From positions 2,697,401 through 2,761,400 of the forward strand of contig OX359198.1 of the NCBI GenBank assembly GCA_947172415.1: a stretch of DNA of 64,000 nt, in the 5' to 3' direction. Under the pieces are notes generated by a model. The model saw nothing but the letters and a program-made list of their open reading frames with translations, had not been told where the DNA came from and searched no databases. Shown piece by piece: positions 1 to 8,900 of this stretch (the first letter of the stretch is position 1; each line of letters opens with the position of its first letter). The position numbers and the translations under genes are program-made. The DNA is from Chondrosia reniformis. Its lineage: Eukaryota; Porifera; Demospongiae; Chondrillida; Chondrillidae.

Positions 1-108
1 CTTATCATATAGTCACTGTCTTGTTTCGATACTTTTTGCAAATGTATTAGTGAACCCTGCCATTCCTACTTTCAACATCATTTTTGTCAATGATTTTTAT
101 TTACTTCA
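1..108 (+). repeat. Foldback repeat, right arm only
   Basis: This stretch matches the right arm of the palindromic repeat at 51621-51990 (shared words include CTTATCAT, TGTCTTGTTTC, ATGTATTAGTGAAC and ACATCATTTTTGT). The left arm must lie before the window. Other family members are at 14217-14603, 17011-17320 and 18416-18730. There is no coding potential. Confidence 0.75.
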
Positions 109-427
109 TATATAGCTATATATATAATACGGGTTGCTATGCAACTATTATTATGAGCGAATGTAATAAGCGAGTTTCCTGATTCAGTACTTCCTATGCA
201 GAGCGTAGAGCAAACTGACCTTTTCCAAGATGGTGTCGCTTCTTCGGGTAACAGTTTTTATATTTTAGGCTATGGGGAACAAGCATCAACAGACCGTTGC
301 TCATGGTGCGAGCTATGTCTAGCTAAATTCTCACGTTACAGAAACTGTGCTACCTAGCGCTACCTTCCGCTGGAATGCCTTCAGCTTAGCTTACACTGCA
401 ACAGTGACATCAGTGAATATATGAAAC

Positions 428-661
428 CTAAATTTCCAAGCCTTTCACCCTCAACAAAATTGCTATCAAAATGACAATCGGCTCAAAACATTCTTTAAAT
501 GATTTTTCAACTTTCCCATTAGATAGTTTTTTCTTTACAGGGCAATTGCCACAGTAGTTATCGAATCTGTCATCAGAGAGCTTAATAGTTTGGAGCCATT
601 TTATTTCACTGATGTCATAAATATGGTTCCTTGTAAATTTGTAAAGCCTTCGAAGAAGAGC
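428..661 (-). CDS. Possible exon, unidentified
   Basis: On the minus strand an open frame of 77 codons follows an acceptor-like CTAGCAG at 662-668 and ends at a stop at 428-430. It contains four cysteines, including YCGNC, followed by a Lys/Asn-rich stretch. The spacing faintly recalls the YGxCG region of GT10 fucosyltransferases, which would fit the exon at 1797-2358 upstream on the same strand. However, the splice phases do not match directly (phase 1 leaving, phase 0 entering), so an extra exon would be needed, or the link is wrong. It may also be chance. Confidence 0.2.
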   Translation of the reverse strand, partial: ALLRRLYKFTRNHIYDISEIKWLQTIKLSDDRFDNYCGNCPVKKKLSNGKVEKSFKECFEPIVILIAILLRVKGLEI

Positions 662-845
662 CTGCTAGTTGATTCTTTTTGGTCTTCTATTACTGATTTT
701 AAGCATTACTAGAAGACCATACTTCAAGAATGTATATATAGTTTAGGACCTTAGACCAAGCTACTTCATTGTATATAACAAGTTAAACGTTTCTATCATA
801 CGGATATAAAGAATTGTACAAACTTCGCATTACCCACACATCAGT

Positions 846-1493
846 TAGTCTCGCGTAGCTCAGACCGCTATCTCGCCTCCATATTTATATTATGACGTCA
901 CACGGTCGGCGAGATAGGGTCTGGTCAATTGCCTATACCATTTTTGTTCTGGCCCGAAGTGTTCCGGAAGTGGTAGGCGATGATAAACGCACTTCTAACG
1001 CATACGCTCTGATCAATCCTAACCGATGTCAGAGGGCTAATGCAAACTGTAATGCTCCCTTTTCGGGTTAATAAACGATCAAAAATAATCGGTAGTGCTG
1101 CGTAGATGACGGATTTGCCATAACCCGTCGGCAGAGAAACAAAGGTATCCTTCCCGCTTACAAAGGCCTTAAAGGCTTCGATTTGCTTGTCCTTAAAGCT
1201 CCCAACACCAAACAATTTAGCAACGTCCACAAGAATTCCCGTAAGATCACTAGATTTAGAAGTACTCATCTCGTACGTAGATCGTATATGACGATTTGCG
1301 GAGTTCACGTTACATACGCGTATCTCGTATGAATATAATTATTTCCATGGTAACTGCATATTTAATGAGCCCCCAACTTCCGGGGGCCAGAACAAAAATG
1401 GTATAGGCAATTGACCAGACCCTATCTCGCCGACCGTGTGACGTCATAATAAAAATATGGAGGCGAGATAGCGGTCTGAGCTACGCGAGACTA
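846..1493. mobile_element. DNA transposon with 110-bp TIRs and 9-bp TSD, carrying a RecQ fragment
   Basis: The terminal inverted repeats 846-955 and 1384-1493 differ at about one position in 110, so the copy is young. The ends begin TAGTCTCGCGTAG. The element is flanked by a perfect 9-bp direct repeat CACATCAGT (837-845 and 1494-1502). Each TIR folds on itself (CAGACC...CTATCTCGCC against GGCGAGATAG...GGTCTG) and contains a full TGACGTCA palindrome. The interior (minus strand) encodes a RecQ-type helicase fragment rather than a transposase. Nine-base duplications and long TIRs around a host gene piece resemble Pack-MULE elements, although Merlin also makes 8-9 bp duplications. A second member lies at 10811-11473. 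Confidence 0.85.
925..1308 (-). pseudogene. RecQ-family DNA helicase N-terminal fragment inside transposon
   Basis: The 127-codon frame contains the start of a RecQ helicase core: a motif 0-like FKDKQIEAF, the Walker A motif LPTGYGKS, and a motif Ia-like ISPLTS followed by DQS. RecQ helicases unwind DNA 3'-5' using ATP, but this piece lacks the DEAH box, motifs III-VI, RQC and HRDC, so it cannot be a working helicase. The last residues are encoded within the left TIR. It appears to be a host gene segment captured by the element, or the remnant of a helicase that belonged to the element's autonomous parent. Confidence 0.7.
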
Positions 1494-1628
1494 CACATCA
1501 GTATGGTGATATTGAAAGTAATCCTGGACCTACCTATGTTTGTGGAAAAAAACATACTTAGAAAGTACCGTATATGCCGTGCAAATTACGAAAATAAAAC
1601 GGTAAATTCATGCTTTTTAATTCTAACC

Positions 1629-1678
1629 TTTCGAATTAGCGGTAGCCCCACGAGTTTTTAAACTCGAAATACTTGTTT
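1629..1678 (+). repeat. tRNA-Ser-like SINE, 5'-truncated
   Basis: The sequence GCGGTAGCCCCACGAG followed by a B-box-like GTTTTTAAACTCG and the tail ACTTGTTT matches the copies at 2713-2781 (minus) and 45102-45167 (plus). The 5' A-box part is lost here. Confidence 0.55.
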
Positions 1679-1796
1679 ACGTATAAATATTATTTATCTA
1701 TCATATAGGTGAACAAATTAAAGGCAGGCAGCATATATATGTACATTTCATACATTATTTCATTCATTATAGGCAGTGCATATTATATTCACATAC

Positions 1797-2358
1797 CAAC
1801 TGCTTCCGATTCTGTGTTATGACTAGCAACAAGTTGAAAATCATGGTAGCGCAGTGGAAATTTCTTTTTGTTGTACCAAAAGGTGAATCTAAAAACTACA
1901 TCTGTGGTTTCAAAGTTAGAATCCTGTATTACACATTTCACTCCATCGCCTAAAGGGCACAATGTATGAATCCTTTCCATCTTTGACCACCACTCTCCAC
2001 CAAAAAAGGAGTTAACTGATTTTGCTTCCTCTACGCCAATACTGAGTACACTGGAATTGTATTTCATACAATACTTGTCAATAGAATCATTCCTCTCTAA
2101 TGAAGAGCTTGAGGGTATCGAAATTGTATCTGTCAGTGTAAGTGTGGTATCCGTAGTTTGTTTTTTCATTTGAAATTTTACCGTAGACTCAATGCTTCTT
2201 CCATATTGGTGACTTGAAGTTCTAGAATTATAAGCCATCCATACTAAAGAAATCGAACACATTATTAAGAAGAATACTAAAATTACTAATAGACACTTGC
2301 GACGGATTATCATCATTGGCAATGGTCTGATTTTGGCACACATCGGCGCTGCAAACAT
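1797..2358 (-). CDS. First exon of a type II membrane protein, possibly GT10-like
   Basis: This is a 187-codon open frame with an ATG at 2358 and a good donor (G|GTATGT) after 1797, leaving in phase 1. The N-terminus has a basic segment (residues about 20-24) followed by a strongly hydrophobic stretch of about 20 residues, a signal-anchor typical of Golgi enzymes. A Ser/Thr-rich stem follows, then a globular portion with WW, two cysteines (LCPLGDGVKC) and TDVVFRF. The order stem, CP, NCV-like, xDVVF, then Q..A...ESE is reminiscent of the donor end of alpha-1,3-fucosyltransferases (GT10), but similarity is weak and no catalytic block is visible. Later exons would lie toward position 1 or outside the window. 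It sits between inverted SINE copies. Confidence 0.5.
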
Positions 2359-2712
2359 TGATCCAAAACTGTCACCATTGGTGTCGTAATATTGTGATTT
2401 TAGTGTTAATTTACGTCATGGGTCTGTCATAAAAACGCTGTAACTAAATCGAGTTGTGCGTATAGGGAAACGGAAAATTTTCCTTGTCGCAGTCTTAACT
2501 GGTATATCAAAGGATCATTCGATTAAATGATAAATTATATCACTGAATTTTGTAAAGTTGTCTATACATGTTTTCAGTTTTAAAAGAATTCCAAGACGAT
2601 TTTTAGTTTAAGATGTGTGGAGTTACGTGGGTATAGTTATATGAAGGAATTGGGAGTGCTTGTTGCGATCAGTATAAGAGATGAAGGTGAGGAAATACAA
2701 GCCAGTTAAATA

Positions 2713-2781
2713 GACAAGTTTTTCGAGTTTAAAAGCTCGGGGGGCTGCCGCCCCCCGAATTAACTCGAACTACTTGGCCGC
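2713..2781 (-). repeat. tRNA-Ser-like SINE
   Basis: Read on the minus strand it begins GCGGCCAAGTAGTTCGAG and ends AAACTCGAAAAACTTGTC. The head resembles tRNA-Ser (GGCCGAGTGGTTAAGG) and the A and B promoter boxes are recognisable. The G-run in the middle has expanded. The orientation is opposite to the copy at 1629-1678. Confidence 0.6.
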
Positions 2782-2914
2782 ATCGTTGGGCTTTAATATA
2801 TATATTCTTAATCCTAACGATTGAGGACGCTTAAGTGTCCTGAACAGTATAAATAGCGACAGAAAAGCTTGGTTAACTAAAGCTTCCTGGACGCCGCCAT
2901 TTGCAAAAACGATG

Positions 2915-3025
2915 TATTGACGTATAAATTAAGTGTTTTAATAGTTGCGTATGAACTCGTATTACACATATATCGACGTATAAAATAAGTGTTATAATAG
3001 TTGCGTATGAACTCGTATTATATAT
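2915..3025. repeat. Two-copy tandem duplication, period 56 bp
   Basis: CGTATAAA(T/A)TAAGTGTT.TAATAGTTGCGTATGAACTCGTATTA occurs at 2921 and again at 2977. The copies are close to identical, so it is a recent local duplication. It abuts the following repeat. The preceding 2782-2914 shows nothing recognisable. Confidence 0.7.
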
Positions 3026-3780
3026 ATATATACAGTACAAGTTACAATATACTAAGTTACAATATACTAAGTTAATCAAATATACTAAGGTAATATAATA
3101 TATATAATTAAATAATTCATATGGCTCCAAGAAAGGACCTAGAAACAGAATGGGTGTATTCATAAAGTTTAGGGTATAAAACTCATTTTAAATTAAGGGA
3201 TTTTTTATTTAGGCCTCCGTTTGGTAGAAAACGGAGGACAAAGTCTGCATATAAACTGCCATTAGACTATAGAAAACCTATAGGAAGTTTATATTGAAAC
3301 AATGTGTTATATTGATTAAAAATATCAATTGGTCAGATCACTGTGAAACCGACATATATCATGGTACGTGTGTATGACAAACGTCTGGCGAAATATTGCT
3401 TATTAATGATTGAAGTTGCAAAATAATCAAGATATAATGAAGAATTCAAGGTTACGATTGTGCAATCAGGTGATGTATTGTGATGTTTCTCTAGTGCGTC
3501 ATCAACACCTTTGTATGTCGCTCCGTACACACTTAGTGAATCATGTGATGTTGCAAAAACGTCACCACCTCGTTGCTAAAGAAGATCATCCCTTTAGTGA
3601 ACGGCTATGACAAGTCGACACTCTCCTACGAGAAGGAGCTACCGAATAAGCGAGTTGTAGCAAAGGTTAGATAAAGCGTATTTTTTGTATACATTCCCGT
3701 TAAGTTTGAGGCAGAATTGTCCCTATATTGATGCAAAAGAAATTCGTTTAGTCGACCGTATTAAAACTTTGGTAATTTAA
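3026..3780 (+). repeat. Unclassified interspersed repeat R1, copy A
   Basis: This stretch of about 750 bp is repeated at 30955-31615 (plus) and 32512-33103 (minus). Landmarks shared by at least two copies are ATTCATATGGCTCCA.GAAAGGA, ACCAAACGGAG (minus in this copy), ACGGCTATGACAAGTCGAC and CTCCTACGAGAAGGAGCTACCGA; the last is a small hairpin. No open frame is conserved among copies, so this is a non-autonomous element of unknown class. Short tandem copies of TTACAATATACTAAG lie at its start. Confidence 0.7.
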
Positions 3781-3786
3781 TTATAC

Positions 3787-3969
3787 CTTATTGATTGGAT
3801 CAGCTGAACTTGGAACCACAGTAGCTCCTACATCTTCAACTCTTATTGCATCCTCTTCAACTCTTAATGCATCCTCTTCTACATCCTTTTCAGCTGGACA
3901 TCGGGATTCACTGCAAGCAGATCCTGCTTGAATTGGAGATTCATTTAATTCTTGAACTTCTGGGTCCTT
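3787..3969 (-). CDS. Exon-like acidic segment with a short protein repeat
   Basis: On the minus strand an open block of exactly 61 codons is bounded by TTTTAAACAG at its 5' side and AAG|GTATAA at its 3' side, both in phase 0. The translation is acidic and contains two tandem copies of VEEDA(L/I)R. There is no similarity I can name. It abuts the end of repeat R1. It could be an internal exon of a host gene whose other exons I cannot find, or a captured exon. Confidence 0.35.
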
Positions 3970-4199
3970 CTGTTTAAAATATTTTTACTCCATAATTAAA
4001 TTGAATTTAGATGCATTGCAAAACAACATGGAACTTTATTTTATTCATATACTTCCATATGTGGTAGGCAAGCATAGCTATATTCACACATATATGCATG
4101 TCCCAGTTGTGGGATTTGGCACATGTATAATGGGATAGTATATAATATAAATACAGTGTGTAAATTAGTCACATATACTTAGAATTATCTAACTATTAT

Positions 4200-5375
4200 A
4201 TCTAAAAAGGACTCTCCAAATCCGCCTGGGACATTTGTATACGCAATGCTGGACATCACTCACAGCTTCACCCTAATTGCAACACACCTCTTCTCAGCAG
4301 CCCATTCAAGTGGGAGCATGTCCATCTCCATCTCCAATGAAAACTATAGGATGGTGCCTATTAACACCCAGAAATACCTTAAACCCCCCTTAAGCTGCAC
4401 CTGTTCCCAGCACTGCCTGCACTGTCTTGCAATAACCGTGCATATTTTCACCCCATAAAGTAAAACAAGAGTCTATTTAGGTTTTCATTAAATTCCTATA
4501 TAAATGCTCCATCTTTCATTAACACAGCATACTCTCAAACTATATACTGAGGGCATTGTTACTTGCTTTTGCTCTTGCCTCCACCTCAGTCTCAAATCCT
4601 GGACATTCTTCTCCTTCTGAAATGCATAATTCCATATTTAGGGACATTGACCTGCACTGACCAAATTTTATACCACTCCCCTAACATTTCTATAAGCTTT
4701 TGCTTAAGTCATTCTCACTCTCTGCCAGCAGTATCATATCATCAATTGCAACATACAGAAGGACTGGAACCAACCTACCCCTACACATTACTCCAATCCC
4801 CTTAATTCTCAGCTCCTCCAGGCTGTTCATGTACAAAGAGAAAATAATAGGTGACAAGACACCTTGTCTTAAGCCTCTTAACATGCACTTGAAAGGCCTA
4901 CACAGATCATCTCCTATCTTCACTTCACATATAAGGCCAGGCAAATTCGATACCCAGTTTACCGTCCCCGCCTGCATGCTTTTTTGGGCACGCCGTCCAA
5001 CTTTCATTTTTCATTATAAAAATAGGTGCCAATGACTTCTGGTTACAACTTGCTTCTGTGCTCCTTTATAATAAGTATTCAACTTTAATACTGTGTGTTC
5101 TACTTTAATATGTACAACTTACTGTTGTTTCATTATTAAAAATTCAACTCAGTGAGTTTTGTATGTCTGATGACTGATTGCATTTTTAATGAATAATGGA
5201 AAATGACCTCCCTCCCTCATGCTATTTTCGAAACTGCTGGACGATAAACTGTTAATCAAATTTGCATGGCCTAACGTACGCTGCTGTGTTAAAGTTCTTC
5301 CAGATACACCTGTGGCCTCAACATTTTTACTGTCATATGCCTTGCTGAAGTCGATGAAGGCCCCAAACATGCACC
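4200..5375 (-). mobile_element. LINE reverse-transcriptase fragment, decayed
   Basis: Minus-strand pieces match the palm of a non-LTR reverse transcriptase: FIDFSKAYD (motif A, near 5350), then LRQGVLSPIIFSLYMNSL (motif B region, about 4870), then a disturbed YADD box (YVAIDD, about 4760) followed by MILLAESE. Motifs A and B-C are in different frames with a non-coding gap between about 5010 and 5148, and an indel sits in the YADD box, so it is dead. The part nearer 4200 gives short similar pieces in another frame. Subfamily is uncertain (CR1/L2-like or RTE-like). Confidence 0.7.
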
Positions 5376-5890
5376 CTCTCCTTTGAGTCAGTCATCTTTA
5401 CCTGGCCTAGTAGATACATTGATAATATCTGATTATATATAATCTCTATTATAGGTCCAACTTAACATTGAAAAAGCAAGATCCAAAGATATTCTATTAA
5501 GTCATTGATGATTAAAACAAGCACTTATGACAAAGTGTATCCTTGTTCAAATCTAGTGACATGTGTTAACCAGCAGGGACAGTGGTATGGGTTAAGCTAA
5601 GCTATATAGGTGCTGCTGTCTCATTGAAAGAGTAAATGTCTAGTCTTTGCAATATGCATAGTCCCTTGATTGTCGACGGATACTTTGAAAGTGTACGTCT
5701 TTACCCATTGTATGACGCGTCGTTTATCATCATTATCTAACCCATGCAATGAAGTTTAAATTTGCCGCTCCGAGTTTAATGGTGACGTAATCCGCGTGAC
5801 ACCAGGTCTAATGGGAGCTCACCATTGAAAGAATCAGTCTTTCGTCTGAGTGTTAGCTTTGAAAGGACCTGGTTCAAGGATAGGACACCC

Positions 5891-5962
5891 ATGACAACCG
5901 TAAGCGTAAACATATCAGGCGTAAACATGGAAAATCGTCGTTTCGATCAGTCGAAAACCGAT
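5891..5962 (+). CDS. raf: raf exon 1 (residues 1-24)
   Basis: The exon starts at the first ATG of the open frame and ends before a strong donor GTAAGTGG in phase 0, which agrees with exon 2. The sequence itself is not conserved, so its assignment rests on phase, donor strength and position upstream of the BRS exon. A second in-frame ATG is at 5927. Translation could also begin in exon 2 at 11743. Confidence 0.6.
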
Positions 5963-8900
5963 GTAAGTGGTGGTTCGGTGTTGTTATTACACTGTGTTTT
6001 AGCTTTTCTTGCTACATCAATATACAGGAGTACTGAATGCGTATTTGTTGCAGAGTGATTATAGTTAGAGCCCAATATGTTGTAGCATATTTCCTAGAGA
6101 CGCCATTTTGTTCATGTTGATTTTGAAAGTGTGCTTAATTTTAGTTGGTCTCTTCAAGGGACTTTTTAAGGGAAGGTAGATGTAGCTGTCTTAGCGGAGT
6201 TCCTTGTGTTGAGTTTTCAAGTGGTTACTTCGGCTGAAAATTCGCCCATTTAAAGCTAAATTTAGTGACTGCTTCTATGTGACACAATTAGAACCTGCTA
6301 TTTATCACTGTGTGCCCTAATAGAACACATATTTTGTATATACGTGCGTACGTTGTATTAAGGGTCAGCGTTGTTGTGTGTTAGTCAGTTGTAGCTTATG
6401 TCCTCATTAGATCTGTAACTATTTGGTAAGTTGATCAAAAGGAATATATAAGTTTTAACAATACTTTACCACCAAGTCATGTGGCTAGCCCAGGAACTGA
6501 AGTTCTACTAAAAAGCATGATTTGTAAACATTTTTGTTTTTCAAGGTGGGTGGAGACAGCTGTTCCTGATAGAGCTACACTTTAGTATTCATTAAGAAAT
6601 CCTGAATTGTGTATAGCTCTCACAGTAGTAAACAGCAAAGTCACGACTGTTGCTAGCAGTGGTCACTCTTAAGAGTATCTATTTAAGTTTTGTTAGGGTG
6701 CGATACTTTTTGTCGTCAGTACTATTTTAATGACAGACTACTGATCTACTGTAGGTGTATTTTGTATGGGTTCAAACACTAGATAAATCTGTCTTTCGGA
6801 ATATGTACGTAGTTAACCTATTTGAAATATGTGTACGTATGATACTGTACATGCTATATATGAGCCTATGTACATTGCATGCTTATGTATGAATTCTAAT
6901 TGTTTTACTTAAATCCAAAAGGATGTTGCATACTGTATTATCATGAAATGGCTGATTAACTACATATATATATATAGACTAATATACACCTAATGATTTC
7001 TGAGTATGTGCCAAGCCAGTAAGCTACATGCATAAATACTTATGCATGTACACATGTAACAAAATCAGTTATCTTAGATTTTCTGAAGACAGGTAATCGT
7101 TCAATTATTTTCTACTGGGCCAGATAGCTGGTTCTTTGAATCAGTAACACTCGTGGTCGTTGACATCTTGTCCTGAGAGGTGTGTCCTATCAAAGTTTAT
7201 AATTCTGTAAACCTCCTTAGTAACAGCTAGCCTGGGAATTGTCAAGCAAAAGCAATGTATGACTTTGGTAATTTCAACTATTTAGGTGAAATGGATTTTT
7301 TCATAACTTATAACAATCCAATGCTTATATTGTCTGCGTAGAAGCCTTATAAGATAAACACATGTGTTTATATATTATGTTGTAACTTCCAACTAAAAGG
7401 ATGTAGTACTTACAATTGTGTATAAACCTACATTTGCATCCTGTTGATGTAACATATACCTTTCTCTACAATAGAGCCTACAAAATGTAGTTACTTTTAT
7501 GTCTTAATAAGAAGTCATCTTTACATTGAATTTACACTTTAAGTAATATGTATATTATATAATCAAATGTTGGAAGTGAAGAGCTCAGCCTGTGTGTTCA
7601 TGTTTGACTTGTGAATTTGTTGTGCTCATTTGACCAAAAGTTTCAAAATAGGTCAAAATGTACTAAAACTGATTATTTTTCCATATTTTGTTATATGACT
7701 AACAAACTACTTATAAATGATTTGAAGGACTATGCCCAATCAGTGCAATATAACCCTAACCTGACTAATAAACACTATATGCAGTTGATAATTGTTAAAA
7801 TTTTGAAGTGTCTTCATGTAGGAATAATACGTATATTAACTAAAAACTGAATGGCATATTTACCTATCGATAAGCTCTGCAAAGTAAAGAATTCTGGGAA
7901 GTAGCAAGTCTTAACTATTAAATTGTAACCTGAAAAACGTATATCTAATAATTGCTAAGACAGTATTGTCTGTCTCTCCTAGGCATACCTCACAAAGCCA
8001 TTTTGTTTGTGGATAAGCCACATGGCAGACTTTTGTATATATCAAACCTTGGGCATTACTCCACCAAGAGGTGCAAGTAATAAAGTGTGATTTTCTGTCA
8101 CACAGAGCTCACCAAGCTACCTGTTATAAGACACATACATATGTATGTATGCATCTACTTTCTTACGTATATAGCAAAAGCCTTTATAATTGGTATGTAC
8201 TTCTTTTTCCACTACTACACTTGATTATTGCTTCCATAGAACCCCAGAAGTCCTAGCCGGTAGAAATACCAAGTAACAATAACCATTCTGGACAGCACCT
8301 GCTTGCATATATGGCCTACATACGTATGTACGTAAATCCATTAAATTGAAATAGCTTCTATTGTGGCTAAGATAAAAATTGACATTTTGATGTATAAAAT
8401 TATACTGTGTACGTAAATACATGTATGTGCACAAAAAGTGCTCAAATTGTCAGTAGAAATATGCAGAGCTCTGATGTGTTTCACAAATAATCTGGGTAGC
8501 CTAGCAACTACGTACATACCTGCTTGGTGTTGCTGCAAGAACACTCTTGTGTAAATGCACATTTTATTTTCCTAAATTATGGCTTGTAGTACAGTGATGA
8601 CTGTGAGTTGTGTTGCTTGTAATGTAAATATCTACGTGCATTAAAGGCTTGTGTATGTTATTTGGATCTGTTTCTAACATTTAATATTTCAGAAATTATA
8701 TAACCTTCATACGTACTCTTTAGCATATATTAAGCTGATATTTGACTAAACTTACATACTTATGAGTGAGTAATGTGTTACAGTTTAGTTACTTGAAGAA
8801 TAGGGGCTTTGGAGTAATTGCTTGAGTTACCAAGTTTGCTACGTATGTCTTTAATATATATACATACGTTTTTACAGTACTAACTGTTGGAAAGTTTGAG

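Noticed and set aside
2873-3163. Minus-strand 96-codon frame rich in Tyr, Ile and Leu
   Set aside because: It is a translation of AT-rich tandem and R1 repeat sequence; the composition reflects TA runs.
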